A DNA stretch of 64,000 nt from Caproicibacter sp046707225 (GCF_046707225.1 NZ_JBJKOP010000036.1:1-64000); one strand, 5' to 3'. Positions 25,636 to 34,635 are shown, numbered from the stretch's first letter. Made by a program: numbers and translations. Notes: generated by a model from the letters alone, not told the origin.

Positions 25636-25805
25636 TTTTTTATGCGTGACGGTTGAATCGAAGACCGATTCATGTTAAACTAGTCAATAAAGTTTTGTGC
25701 AGCCGAACGGCAGGCGACTTTCATTTTAAATGTCCGTACGATAAATGAAACGAAGATTTCAAACAGCCTGATTTGGGAAGGCAGAGAGGTAAAGGAGTGC
25801 TGACA

Positions 25806-27050
25806 ATGGTGGAAATAGCGGTAATGGGATACGGCACTGTCGGCTCCGGCGTAGTGGAGGTGCTTGATAAGCATGCGGACAGTATCGCCGGGCGTGCAAA
25901 GGAACAAATCCGTGTAAAATACATTCTGGATTTAAGGGATTTTCCGGGCAGTCCATATGAACGCAGCTTTACGAAATCTTTTGATGCAATTCTGAATGAT
26001 CCGGACGTCCATATTGTAGTGGAAGTGATGGGCGGGCTGCATCCGGCTTTTGACTATGTAAAAAGATGTCTGGAAAATGGGAAAAGCGTTGTTACTTCGA
26101 ATAAAGAGCTGGTCGCGGCAAAGGGAGCCGAACTGCTCGAATTAGCTCAGAAGAACAATTTGAATTTTTTGTTTGAAGCAAGCGTCGGCGGAGGAATCCC
26201 GATCATCCGCCCGATCAGCCAGTGCCTTGCGGCGAACGATGTGGTTGAAATTGCCGGGATTTTAAACGGAACAACCAATTTCATCCTGACAAAGATGATT
26301 CGGGAGAAAACGACATTTGCCGACACGCTTGCTCTTGCGCAGAAGCTCGGATATGCGGAGCGCAATCCCGCGGCCGACGTGGAGGGAATGGACGCCTGCA
26401 GAAAAATATGCATCCTTGCGTCCCTGGCCTATGGAAAGCATGTTTATCCGGAGCAGGTGCATACCGAGGGGATTTCCCAAATCCGCCTCGAAGATGTTGA
26501 ATACGCAGCCGTATGGGGCGGAGTCATTAAGTTGATCGGACAGGTCAAAATGATGGATAGCGGAAAAATACAGGTGATTGTCTGCCCGATGTTTCTCTCG
26601 AGAGACAGTCAGCTTGCCAATGTTGACGATGTCTTCAATGGGATTCTGGTGCGGGGCGATTCCACCGGCGACGTGGTTTTCTATGGCAAGGGGGCTGGCA
26701 AATTCCCCACAGCCAGCGCCGTGGTGGCAGATGTCATCGACTGCGTCAAACACTTTAAGGCGAGAAAATATCTTTATTGGGACGAGGGCTCGCCCGATTA
26801 CGTAGAGAATTATCTGGAGAATCGTGTTGCAATGTATGTGCGAGCGGCAACGGAGGATGAAACTCTGGCATTGAAAAATATTGAAAATCAGCTTGGCACC
26901 GTCGACCGCCTGACCCGGAAAGGCAGCAAGACCGGGGAAATTGCTTTTGTTACGAAAAAATTGCCGGAAAAAGAAATTCGCAAAGCTCTTGAAGCTCTGT
27001 CCGGGCTTGGTGTTCAAATACAGAATACGATTCGAATCGGCGAAGTGTAA
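25806..27050 (+). CDS. hom: Homoserine dehydrogenase
   Basis: A 414-residue enzyme converting aspartate semialdehyde to homoserine with NAD(P)H. N-terminal Rossmann motif GYGTVGSGVV, substrate region ILNGTTNFILTKM and PAADVEGMDAC, then a C-terminal ACT domain (~345-414) for feedback by threonine. AAGGAGTG lies 7 nt before the ATG. First gene of hom-thrB-lysC. The ~170 bp upstream contains no riboswitch I can recognise. Confidence 0.95.
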   Translation: MVEIAVMGYGTVGSGVVEVLDKHADSIAGRAKEQIRVKYILDLRDFPGSPYERSFTKSFDAILNDPDVHIVVEVMGGLHPAFDYVKRCLENGKSVVTSNKELVAAKGAELLELAQKNNLNFLFEASVGGGIPIIRPISQCLAANDVVEIAGILNGTTNFILTKMIREKTTFADTLALAQKLGYAERNPAADVEGMDACRKICILASLAYGKHVYPEQVHTEGISQIRLEDVEYAAVWGGVIKLIGQVKMMDSGKIQVIVCPMFLSRDSQLANVDDVFNGILVRGDSTGDVVFYGKGAGKFPTASAVVADVIDCVKHFKARKYLYWDEGSPDYVENYLENRVAMYVRAATEDETLALKNIENQLGTVDRLTRKGSKTGEIAFVTKKLPEKEIRKALEALSGLGVQIQNTIRIGEV

Positions 27051-27069
27051 AATGTGAGGTTGTTGTTAT

Positions 27070-27966
27070 ATGATACGAATACAGGTACCGGCGACCAGCG
27101 CCAACCTTGGGTCCGGTTTTGACTCTCTCGGCATTGCCCTGACGTTATACAATCAGGTTTGGATGGAGGAATCGGATCTGATTGATATCTCGTGCAAAGA
27201 TAATATTGTGGTGCCGACCGATGAGACGAATTTGATTTACTGGGCCGCGAAACGCCTGTACGATCTTTGCGGACACAAGATGCCCGGAATGAAAATTATC
27301 CAGCTTAACAATATACCGATGGCGCGCGGGCTCGGCAGCAGCTCCGCCTGCATCGTGGCCGGCATTCTTGGAGCAAACCGCATGCTTGGCAGTCCGTTGA
27401 GCCGTCAGGACCTGATTAATCTGGCGGCTGAGATTGAGGGCCATCCGGACAACACAACGCCGGCGATTGAAGGTGGTCTGGCGGCTTCAGCGATTGAGGC
27501 GGGCCGTGTTTACAGCGTCAGCGTTCCGGTCTCCGAAAAAATCCGGTTTGCTCTTTTTGTTCCCCCGTTTGAATTAAAGACGGAAAAAGCACGCTCCGTT
27601 TTGCCGAAGGGATATTCCAGGAGCGATGCGGTTTACAATCTGTCCCGCTCAGCTTTGATGGCGGCTTCTCTGTTTTCGGGCCGGCTTGAAAATCTGCGCG
27701 TCGCCGTTCAGGATAAAATCCATCAGCCTTACCGTTCCGGGCTGATTGCAAACCTTGACGACGTATTCCGTCTGAGTTACGAGCTTGGCTCGCTCGGAAC
27801 GTACATAAGCGGCGCGGGTCCGACGATTATTTCGATGATTCCGGCGGAAGGAGCCGAGGCCTTTTCAAAATATGCCGTTGCGCGGCTTCAGGAAAAAGAA
27901 ATTGATGGCTGGCAGGTACAGGTGCTCAATACTGATCCGCAGGGTGCAATTATTTCAATGGAATAA
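27070..27966 (+). CDS. thrB: Homoserine kinase
   Basis: A 298-residue GHMP kinase that phosphorylates homoserine towards threonine. Motifs: PATSANLGSGFDSLG at the N-terminus, ATP-binding PMARGLGSSSACIVAG near residue 90, and SGAGPTIISM towards the C-terminus. GAGGTTG precedes the ATG. 19 bp after hom. Confidence 0.95.
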   Translation: MIRIQVPATSANLGSGFDSLGIALTLYNQVWMEESDLIDISCKDNIVVPTDETNLIYWAAKRLYDLCGHKMPGMKIIQLNNIPMARGLGSSSACIVAGILGANRMLGSPLSRQDLINLAAEIEGHPDNTTPAIEGGLAASAIEAGRVYSVSVPVSEKIRFALFVPPFELKTEKARSVLPKGYSRSDAVYNLSRSALMAASLFSGRLENLRVAVQDKIHQPYRSGLIANLDDVFRLSYELGSLGTYISGAGPTIISMIPAEGAEAFSKYAVARLQEKEIDGWQVQVLNTDPQGAIISME

Positions 27967-27993
27967 CTTAGCTTGATAGGAGGACGGAACCTT

Positions 27994-29217
27994 ATGAGTC
28001 TGATTGTCCAGAAATTCGGCGGAAGTTCGGTTGCAAATGCAGAACGGGTCTTCAATGTGGCGGACATTGTGACCAAAACCTATGCAAAGGGAAACGATGT
28101 GATTGTCGTGGTCTCCGCGCAAGGGGATACCACGGACGATTTAATTCAAAAAGCGCATGAAATCAATCCCAACGCCTCACGGCGGGAAATGGATATGCTC
28201 TTAACGACGGGGGAACAGATCTCTGCCTCTTTGATGGCGATGGCGATTGAAAAGCTGGGCTACCCCGTTGTTTCCCTGCTGGGCTGGCAGGCGGGATTTC
28301 ATACCAGCACGGCGTATGGAAGTGCCAGAATCAAGCGGATTACACCGGACAGGATCAAAAAAGAATTGGATAAGAAAAATATTATTGTTGTAACAGGTTT
28401 TCAGGGAGTCAACCATTACGACGATATGACGACTCTGGGCCGCGGCGGCTCCGATACAAGCGCTGTTGCAATTGCGGCCGCGATGAACGCCGATTTGTGC
28501 CAGATTTATACAGACGTCGAGGGCGTGTTTACCGCGGATCCCCGAAAGATAAAGAATGCCAAAAAGCTTGACGTGATTTCTTATGACGAGATGTTGGAGC
28601 TCGCCTCACTGGGTGCGCAGGTGTTGAATAATCGTTCCGTAGAAATGGCAAAGCGTTATGGAATTGAGCTTGAAGTTCTTTCTAGCATGACAAAAAAGCC
28701 CGGTACAATTGTAAAGGAGGCTACGAAAGTGGAGAAAATGCTGATCAGTGGTGTCGCGAAAGATGAGGATGTCGCGCGCGTATCCATCATTGGGGTTCCT
28801 GACAGGCCCGGTCTTGCGTTTAAAATATTTTCTAAAATCGGAGCAAAAAATATAAATATTGATATTATCCTCCAATCGGTTGGCCGGAACGGAACCAAAG
28901 ATATTACATTTACCGTCCATCGCGCGGACCTGAAGGAGACCATCGCGATTCTGGATCCATATGTGGAACTGATCGGCGCTACGTCGGTTGTGTACGATGA
29001 GGACGTGGCCAAGGTTTCGATTGTGGGCGCCGGAATGGAAACTCATTCGGGTACGGCTGCAAGCATGTTTGAAGCGCTCTTTGCGGCTGACATCAATATC
29101 CACATGATTTCTACCAGTGAGATTAAAATTTCCGTTTTGATCGACCGTGCGGATACGGATAAGGCAGTCGCGGCGATTCATAACCGCTTTTTCGGCGAAG
29201 GCAGAGATAACGACTAA
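27994..29217 (+). CDS. lysC: Aspartokinase
   Basis: A 407-residue aspartate kinase, first step of the lysine/threonine/methionine pathway. Kinase motif VQKFGGSSVAN at the start, TTLGRGGSDTSAVA near residue 150, and two C-terminal ACT domains (~265-407) for allosteric control. ATG 27994 has GGAGG about 9 nt upstream. An internal strong ribosome-binding-like site (AAAGGAGG at 28715-28722) precedes GTG 28731 and ATG 28738, which would give the separate beta subunit seen in B. subtilis LysC (inference). Confidence 0.95.
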   Translation: MSLIVQKFGGSSVANAERVFNVADIVTKTYAKGNDVIVVVSAQGDTTDDLIQKAHEINPNASRREMDMLLTTGEQISASLMAMAIEKLGYPVVSLLGWQAGFHTSTAYGSARIKRITPDRIKKELDKKNIIVVTGFQGVNHYDDMTTLGRGGSDTSAVAIAAAMNADLCQIYTDVEGVFTADPRKIKNAKKLDVISYDEMLELASLGAQVLNNRSVEMAKRYGIELEVLSSMTKKPGTIVKEATKVEKMLISGVAKDEDVARVSIIGVPDRPGLAFKIFSKIGAKNINIDIILQSVGRNGTKDITFTVHRADLKETIAILDPYVELIGATSVVYDEDVAKVSIVGAGMETHSGTAASMFEALFAADINIHMISTSEIKISVLIDRADTDKAVAAIHNRFFGEGRDND

Positions 29218-29233
29218 TCGAAAACCGTGAAAG

Positions 29234-29287
29234 ACAGCCGGCTGATCACTTCCTTCCGCGAAAGCCGGCTGTTTTGTGTTTTTTTGC
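29234..29287 (+). terminator. Terminator of hom-thrB-lysC
   Basis: ACAGCCGGCT and AGCCGGCTGT arms around a ~19-nt loop, then TTTTGTGTTTTTTT. Confidence 0.9.
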
Positions 29288-29316
29288 TTGCAATTCCAGG
29301 GCGGATGTGGTAAAAT
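29288..29316 (+). promoter_or_regulatory. tRNA-Pro promoter
   Basis: TTGCAA, 17 bp, TAAAAT, 14 bp before the tRNA. Confidence 0.7.
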
Positions 29317-29330
29317 AAACATCGTTGTTT

Positions 29331-29406
29331 CCGGGTGTGGCGCAGTTGGTAGCGCGCTAGACTGGGGGTCTAGAGGCCGCAAGTTCAAGTCTTGTCACTC
29401 GGACCA
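29331..29406 (+). tRNA. tRNA-Pro (GGG)
   Basis: Acceptor CCGGGTG / CACTCGG with A discriminator and encoded CCA; anticodon arm CTAGA-CTGGGGG-TCTAG giving anticodon GGG; T arm GCAAG-TTCAAGT-CTTGT. 76 nt. It reads CCC/CCU. Confidence 0.95.
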
Positions 29407-29456
29407 AAATCGTTTCTATAAGAATTGAGAAATCATTCTGTAGGAACGATTTTTAT
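29404..29456 (+). terminator. Terminator after tRNA-Pro
   Basis: AAAATCGTT and AACGATTTT arms with an imperfect inner stem, ending in TTTTTATTTT. Confidence 0.8.
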
Positions 29457-29528
29457 TTTGTGCATAATTTAATAGGTGGTGTACTTGCTTAACGGAGCGA
29501 TAAACAAGAATTTGTAGGGGGTGATAGC

Positions 29529-29899
29529 ATGCCTGCAATTTTTATAAAATTGAGCATACAAAAGAAGAAATATACTCATACGAGTTGCCTTGTTTGGAAA
29601 ACTCATATTATATGAGTAATATGATTATTTCTCAGCATCCTCTAGCATTTTTAGAAATCTCAGTTTTCGATGGGTGTTATACGATTGTGTCATCAAAGGA
29701 TAAAAAAGTAATCGAACCGCTCTATTTGATGCACGGTGATGCATATGATGAAGAAGCATCTAATCAACGAATGAACGCAGAATTACGCAGGATACAGGAT
29801 ATGTTGCGTGCTATGGTGCCAGATGTGCTACCTGAGAAAGGACCGGCAATGTGTCTGACTCGAAACTTTGCGAGATTGAAAAGTGGTATGAACATATAA
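29529..29899 (+). pseudogene. Frameshifted hypothetical gene
   Basis: GGGGGTGATAGC precedes an ATG at 29529 whose frame closes after 27 codons. The +1 frame carries a longer protein-like reading from FYKIEHTKEEIYSYELP to the stop at 29899. Adding one T to the T5 run near 29540 joins the two into a product of about 123 residues. I do not recognise the family; the sequence looks soluble, with a C-terminal helix NQRMNAELRRIQDMLRAM. Local composition is more A/T-rich than the neighbours. Either a real mutation or a homopolymer error. Confidence 0.5.
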
Positions 29900-30084
29900 C
29901 GATCCGTATACACAGTAAACATGGCAACAAATTGGGAGAAAATAAAGTCAGTTAAGTGACAAATTCCAATTTGCCGGTCTGTTATACGAATTTAGTGGTG
30001 TAATATTCGTTTGCCTAATGCCACAAAAACTTTTATTTTATCTGGGATCCTGAGTTTATCGTTATGAACACTCGTACCATTGAA

Positions 30085-30116
30085 AAGCCCGTCGATTTAT
30101 GTCGACGGTCTTTTGC
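30085..30116 (-). terminator. Terminator of TetR/hydrolase operon
   Basis: CCGTCGA and TCGACGG arms; on the minus strand followed by GCTTTTC, on the plus strand by TCTTTTG. Confidence 0.75.
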
Positions 30117-30148
30117 TTTACCTGTATTTATGCGGTTTCGTAGGCTGC

Positions 30149-30196
30149 AAATCCTATAAAGCCACTCGCATAAAGAATGCGAGTAACAGGATTTTT
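30149..30196 (+). terminator. Nested stem-loop with T tract
   Basis: Outer arms AAATCCT/AGGATTT enclose a perfect inner hairpin ACTCGCAT-AAAG-AATGCGAGT-type; TTTTTT follows on the plus strand, towards the 3' end of the convergent hydrolase gene. Confidence 0.6.
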
Positions 30197-30213
30197 TCAA
30201 GAAGCTCTTCAAT

Positions 30214-31380
30214 TCATTTTGCATCGGCAAGATTATTTTTACCAGCCAGTACATCCTCCTGCATAATACGGATAAACTTTTCTGGCTCTTCAAACATGGG
30301 GCTATGTGCGGAATCCTTAAAAAGGTAAAATCCTTTGATTGGTGCCTGAATTTTTTCAAAATAGGATTCTGCCAGCGTATTTGATACGGTGTAATCGTAG
30401 GTTCCACTCATAAAATAGGTGGGCATATCAAGCTTTGGGACCTTTACGGTCAAGTTTGTTGAGTACATTTGGTTGCATAAATCGGTGAAGCTATTCAAAA
30501 ATGCTTTTCCTCGCCATATGTTTATTTTTTCCCCCAACGTATAAGCCCGACACTGCATCACCGGTAAAAAAATGCCTGTTATTACCGACTTCATGTTATG
30601 CGTCGTTCCGATGCCAAGTTTGTGCATCGCGTCGTCGCGCAAGGAAGATTTTAGGTATGCATTTAAAGCAGTGTCAGATTCGGTAACCGGATATGCCTCC
30701 AGTTTTTTCACCATGCATTCGTTTCCGATCGCTTTATATTGCCCAAGCATGAACTGATATGCCTGTATTTCCGATTCACGTTGTTGCGAAACTTGCCCTA
30801 TGCCGATATAGGCTTTATACAGTTGTGGAGCACGCGCTGCAACTTGAATGCCTAAGTAACTGCCCCATGAATGCCCCATAAGATAAATTTTCTGCTGCCC
30901 AAAGCGGTTTCTTAGATAGTTTGTCACTGCCAGCGTATCAGATATCAATTGCTCTGTTGTTTCCGAATTTGAGGATATATTTTTGCTATAGGAAAGTCCG
31001 CTTCCGCGCTGCTCCCAATAGCAGACAATGAAATTGTCCTCTAAAGCTGTCATGTATTTTTCAGCCAAAAAATACTCTGGCATTCCGGGGCCGCCATGCA
31101 GGAATAAAATCACTGGATTATTCTTATTCTTGCCCTCAATAAACATTCCTTGTTTTACCCCATTGATGTTTACGTAGATTTTCTCGGAAATGCTGCCGGC
31201 AATCACTTTCCCGCTCTTATCAAGAAATGGTTTTGGTTTGCCAGGGCTCATGGCAAACAGCATTCCAAAAAGAATGAGCGTCCCGACGATTAGGATGCAA
31301 AGCAGAATCAATGTGATTCGTCCCACCAATTGCGTAAGAGTTTGAATCTGGAACTTCGCGGAGCGGCTGTTTGTCATCAT
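30214..31380 (-). CDS. Membrane-anchored alpha/beta hydrolase, prolyl iminopeptidase-like
   Basis: A 388-residue protein with an N-terminal membrane segment (residues ~22-45) and an alpha/beta hydrolase domain. Features: oxyanion-hole HGGPGMP, WEQRGSGLS, nucleophile elbow GHSWGSYLG, catalytic Asp probably in SGTYDYTV, His in DSAHSPMFEEP. The set matches the prolyl iminopeptidase/epoxide hydrolase group (S33). The substrate is unknown. Its ATG overlaps the tetR stop (ATGA) and AGAAGGAAAT precedes it, so it is coupled to the regulator and is the likely regulated function. Confidence 0.85.
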   Translation of the reverse strand: MMTNSRSAKFQIQTLTQLVGRITLILLCILIVGTLILFGMLFAMSPGKPKPFLDKSGKVIAGSISEKIYVNINGVKQGMFIEGKNKNNPVILFLHGGPGMPEYFLAEKYMTALEDNFIVCYWEQRGSGLSYSKNISSNSETTEQLISDTLAVTNYLRNRFGQQKIYLMGHSWGSYLGIQVAARAPQLYKAYIGIGQVSQQRESEIQAYQFMLGQYKAIGNECMVKKLEAYPVTESDTALNAYLKSSLRDDAMHKLGIGTTHNMKSVITGIFLPVMQCRAYTLGEKINIWRGKAFLNSFTDLCNQMYSTNLTVKVPKLDMPTYFMSGTYDYTVSNTLAESYFEKIQAPIKGFYLFKDSAHSPMFEEPEKFIRIMQEDVLAGKNNLADAK

Positions 31381-31979
31381 ATTTCCTTCTTTTCTGTTTG
31401 CTTATTCCATATTATGCTCTCAATTTTATTTTCCCAATTCTCGCTATAATGAACGTTTGGCATCGTTGCAATCGAAGCGAGGCCATGGACAGTTGCAAAC
31501 ATAGATATTGTAATATCTAATAATTTTTCTTCGGGAAACCTGTTTTCTCTTAGTATTCGCAGAGAAGTGGTTTTGAAAAGCTCAAACGGTGGAAAGTTTT
31601 TTGCTCCATCTATATCTATGGAAAAATTAATTTCCATACGCGTATGAGCACATAAAAACGGAAAGTACTGTGGATCTTTTAGAAAAAACATAATATACGA
31701 TTTGCCCATTTGAATCAGTAAATAGGTACTATCCGGATCAGAACTGGATTGAATCGTGTCCTTCAGCACTTCCATAAGTTTATCTTGTATATGATCCTGC
31801 ATTGCTTTCAACAAGGCTTCCTTGTTCTTAAAATGGCTATATGGCGCTGCTTCGCTTACGCCACATAAGGACGCCACTTTTCTTAATGAAAATTGATTTT
31901 CTCCTTCTTGATTGATCAGTTCAATGCCAGCTTCTATCAGAGTATTTCTTAAATTTCCGTGATGATAAGGTTTGCGCAT
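31377..31979 (-). CDS. TetR-family repressor
   Basis: A 200-residue one-component regulator. The N-terminal helix-turn-helix reads FSLRKVASLCGVSEAAPYSHFKNKEALLKAM; the C-terminal ligand domain is helical and of the WHG/TetR_C-type. ATG 31979 has GGAGG 7 nt upstream; the frame extends 52 codons upstream but through the promoter and operator. A 23-bp palindrome lies just before the gene, so autoregulation is likely. Confidence 0.9.
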   Translation of the reverse strand: MRKPYHHGNLRNTLIEAGIELINQEGENQFSLRKVASLCGVSEAAPYSHFKNKEALLKAMQDHIQDKLMEVLKDTIQSSSDPDSTYLLIQMGKSYIMFFLKDPQYFPFLCAHTRMEINFSIDIDGAKNFPPFELFKTTSLRILRENRFPEEKLLDITISMFATVHGLASIATMPNVHYSENWENKIESIIWNKQTEKKEI

Positions 31980-31990
31980 TTGTTTGCCTC

Positions 31991-32013
31991 CAATCTTAAC
32001 AGCATTAAGATTG
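31991..32013 (-). promoter_or_regulatory. TetR-type operator palindrome
   Basis: CAATCTTAA-CAGCA-TTAAGATTG, a perfect 9-bp dyad. It starts within the -10 box of the tetR promoter. Confidence 0.8.
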
Positions 32014-32038
32014 TAACATGATATATCATTAGCATCAA
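32010..32038 (-). promoter_or_regulatory. Promoter of tetR-hydrolase operon
   Basis: On the minus strand: TTGATG, 17 bp, TACAAT, with the -10 overlapping the operator. Confidence 0.75.
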
Positions 32039-32110
32039 GGTTTATTATCAAATATATAAAACGTCGCCTATAGATTTGCTTGAATGGCATTTCATGCATG
32101 AGAACATACG

Positions 32111-32147
32111 AAAAAAGACCGCCTATAGTCTCCACTAAGGCGGTTTA
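32111..32147 (-). terminator. Probable terminator of degV-like transcript
   Basis: On the minus strand ACCGCCT and AGGCGGT arms, followed by CTTTTTT. It lies about 290 bp downstream of the DegV stop. Confidence 0.65.
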
Positions 32148-32433
32148 AGTGTCGAATTTCTGTTTTGGCATAAATACTGCTTGCAGATTGTCTGCAAACC
32201 ATTGAGGTTTCTCCAAATCCTATAATTTCACTCCGGCCTTTTGCTTTCCTATCCCGACAGTACATTCAAATAGCAGTTGTCGCTGAAAACAGGAGGCTTG
32301 CAACGTTACCTTAAATGCTGCGTTGCTGTGACCGTTATGGAATAGAAAAGGCAACCCGCTGAGGGATAATACAGCTTTGGCGGTAGATGCTGACTTGATA
32401 ACTTAAACTTCATCGAATTATTTGATTTTACAT
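32148..32433. other. Non-coding stretch downstream of degV
   Basis: No gene, repeat or RNA is recognisable. Short minus-strand reading fragments exist but without a start or ribosome-binding site. Confidence 0.4.
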
Positions 32434-33315
32434 CTACATCAAAGGATTTTCCACAAAGCCGATTCCTATTGCTCCAGGACCCGAATGCGCTCCTACGGTA
32501 ATCCCCAGGTCACTTTTATAAATTTGACCGGAAAAATTGCTTGTTTCTCTTAAATAATTAATGATGTAGTTCGCGTCTTCCTGATACTCAGCATTTTGTA
32601 TAATAACAATCATTTTACTGAGATCACTTATCCTTGAAACCGCGATATCGATCATCGTTTTAAGCGAATTTTTTCTTCCTCTTACGGCTTTGACCGGGTG
32701 AACGACGCCATCCACAAATTCACAGATCGGTTTAACGTTGATTAGTTTTCCAAGGAAAGCGGTTGCTCCTCCGATCCTGCCTCCGGATTTCATATATTTT
32801 AAGCTATTCACCACAAAAAGTGTGGTTGTATTTGAAACCATTTTATTGGCCGTTTCAATAATATCCTCAAAACTCTTGCCGCTTTCGATCATTTTAGCGA
32901 TCCCAATTTCCAATGAAGCCTGTCCACAGGCGCAAATATTTGAATCGATCACTTCGATTTGAATATCGCTGTTTTCTTCTTCAAATAGTTTCTTTGCAGA
33001 TATGGCTGTTTGAAAGCTTGCAGATAGTTTGGAAGAAATTGTCGTCACGATGTATTGTTTTGCGCCCTTCGCATACTGCTGCTCAAATACGGTTAACCAA
33101 TCATAAATATTGGGACAAGATGTTTTTGGGACCTGATGGGGGTATTCTTCCATATGCTTATAAAATTCAGTGATGTTGTAATCAATATTTTCGCGGTAGT
33201 AATCGGGATTGTTAAATTTAAAATAGAATGGAACCTCACTGATGTTTTGCTGCTCAAGTAAACTTCGTGGCAGATTACCCGAGGAGTCTACTATTTGACA
33301 TATCGTGTTGCTCAT
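32434..33315 (-). CDS. DegV-family fatty-acid-binding protein
   Basis: A 293-residue DegV protein; homologues (FakB) bind a fatty acid and present it to the kinase FakA. The N-terminal domain has IVDSSGNLP and CPNIYDWL, with Ser in VPKTSCP matching the ligand-contacting TSQP region. The C-terminal half has KYMKSGGRIGGATAFLGKLINVKPI and ends with AHSGPGAIGIGF, the carboxylate-binding His/Ser-Gly motif. AAGGTGA precedes the ATG. Confidence 0.9.
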   Translation of the reverse strand: MSNTICQIVDSSGNLPRSLLEQQNISEVPFYFKFNNPDYYRENIDYNITEFYKHMEEYPHQVPKTSCPNIYDWLTVFEQQYAKGAKQYIVTTISSKLSASFQTAISAKKLFEEENSDIQIEVIDSNICACGQASLEIGIAKMIESGKSFEDIIETANKMVSNTTTLFVVNSLKYMKSGGRIGGATAFLGKLINVKPICEFVDGVVHPVKAVRGRKNSLKTMIDIAVSRISDLSKMIVIIQNAEYQEDANYIINYLRETSNFSGQIYKSDLGITVGAHSGPGAIGIGFVENPLM

Positions 33316-33628
33316 TAATTCACCTTCAAAAATATTCTATTATCTGTTATAAAAGCCTGTGGCAAAGTTGATTTAGCTTTTATTATTTATATCATAATAC
33401 TTATTTTGACAATAGGCAATCATTAGCCGAAAACTTAAAAGAGTGCATTCCGACAACGCTACCCGTTTATAGCGCAAAGTTGGAAATACGAATGTGGAAA
33501 CGCTAAGCTTTTCGACTGATTGCTTCTTGGAATATTTGGACAACAGGACCATTGAAATTTATTGTGTCCGAAGAAATCTCTAAACATATTATAGTATTGT
33601 CAATACAGAATAAGAAATGGGGATTACC
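33316..33628. other. Intergenic region with a candidate sporulation promoter
   Basis: Divergent upstream region of degV and cwlJ. No gene visible. It carries the CATA-type -10 element annotated at 33568-33593. Confidence 0.4.
33568..33593 (+). promoter_or_regulatory. Candidate sigma-K promoter of cwlJ-gerQ
   Basis: CATATTATA at 33585-33593 matches CATA-N3-TA of SigK -10 boxes; CC at 33568-33569 sits at the usual distance for its -35. The functional context (spore cortex hydrolase and coat protein) supports it, but the motif is short. Confidence 0.45.
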
Positions 33629-34075
33629 ATGCCATATAATGATAAAGAATTACTCGCAAGGCTGATTCAATGCGAAGCGGGCGGGGAAGGCGACAATGGC
33701 ATGTACGGTGTTGCTTCCGTTCTTGTAAACAGGAGGAACGTACCTTATGGGGAATTTTTTCGTGTGAGCAACGGAGGAAACATCAGGGCCATCATCGAAC
33801 AGCCGGGGCAGTTTACCTGTTTAAAAACGAGCGTCGGCGGCGCTTATAACCCGCAAAATATTTACAATATGGATCCTCAGGAAATCCACTATGAAATAGC
33901 CGACTGGGCGCTTGCCAACAATACCCTGAATGCCGTCGGAAATTCTCTTTTTTATTATAACCCATACAACCCAAAATGCGCCAGCTATTTTCCGGCGGGC
34001 GGAGTCGGTATTATCTATACCAGAATCAATCATCATTGTTTTTATGCACCAACCCAAAAATATTCAAAGACATAA
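33629..34075 (+). CDS. cwlJ: Spore cortex-lytic cell-wall hydrolase CwlJ-like
   Basis: A 148-residue SleB/CwlJ-family (Hydrolase_2) muralytic enzyme used in germination to degrade cortex. RLIQCEAGGEGDNGMYGVASVLVNR carries the catalytic Glu; NPYNPKCASYFP is conserved towards the C-terminus. It has no signal peptide, as expected for CwlJ, which is made in the mother cell and held in the coat. ATG 33629 follows GGGGATT; an ATG four codons earlier lacks spacing. gerQ follows 11 bp later. Confidence 0.88.
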   Translation: MPYNDKELLARLIQCEAGGEGDNGMYGVASVLVNRRNVPYGEFFRVSNGGNIRAIIEQPGQFTCLKTSVGGAYNPQNIYNMDPQEIHYEIADWALANNTLNAVGNSLFYYNPYNPKCASYFPAGGVGIIYTRINHHCFYAPTQKYSKT

Positions 34076-34086
34076 AGAGGTGGAAT

Positions 34087-34632
34087 ATGATGAATTCACA
34101 GATACCCGGTTACAGTGCGATTTATGCGAATCCGGGTGCTTGTTCCAATTGTCAGCAGACTGGAATGGGCGCGTACAATAACGCGATGACAATACAGATG
34201 CCAGGAAAAACAAAAGCCGACGCTTCTTCGTCCATGGATGCCTCCATGCAGGGAGCAGGCGCCGGCGGTTCCATGCAGACGGCCGTGATTCCTTCGGCAA
34301 TGCAGCAGCCCGCGATTCAGAGCGCCGTAATGGGAACCGCCGGCGGCGGTCAAGCGGCAACACCGGCTACCGCTCAGCTGATGCCTATCACGGATATGAC
34401 TCAGCCGGCGCCGATGACGGCAGACAGCATTGAATTTCTGAACGGCTTTTTAAGGACCCAGATCGGAAGAAGAGTTCGGGTTGAATTTCTAATCGGAACC
34501 AATACTTTTACCGATAAGGCCGGCTTATTGGTTGGAGTCGGAGCAAACTACATCCTGCTTCGAGAAGCAGAGTCCGATGATATTTTGACATGCGACTTTT
34601 TCAACATTAAATTTGTAACTATTTTTTACTAA
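34087..34632 (+). CDS. gerQ: Spore coat protein GerQ
   Basis: A 181-residue coat protein. The N-terminal ~110 residues are low complexity, rich in Gln, Met, Ala and Gly. The C-terminal ~70 residues are the GerQ domain (FLNGFLRTQIGRRVRVEFLIGTNTF, LREAESDDILTCDFFNIKFVTIF). In Bacillus GerQ is required for CwlJ localisation and is cross-linked by transglutaminase. AGAGGTGG precedes ATG 34087. Adjacent to cwlJ as a functional pair. Confidence 0.9.
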   Translation: MMNSQIPGYSAIYANPGACSNCQQTGMGAYNNAMTIQMPGKTKADASSSMDASMQGAGAGGSMQTAVIPSAMQQPAIQSAVMGTAGGGQAATPATAQLMPITDMTQPAPMTADSIEFLNGFLRTQIGRRVRVEFLIGTNTFTDKAGLLVGVGANYILLREAESDDILTCDFFNIKFVTIFY

Positions 34633-34635
34633 TCG

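Larger units (their letters stand above)
29900..30213. other. Intergenic stretch with two stem-loops
   Basis: No gene is visible. It holds an inverted repeat CAAATTGG...CCAATTTG around 29937-29985, the minus-strand terminator at 30085-30116, and a nested hairpin at 30149-30196. Confidence 0.5.

Noticed and set aside
25636..25805. Riboswitch or T-box upstream of hom
   Set aside because: No conserved T-box, lysine or threonine leader motif could be found; the region has only weak structure.
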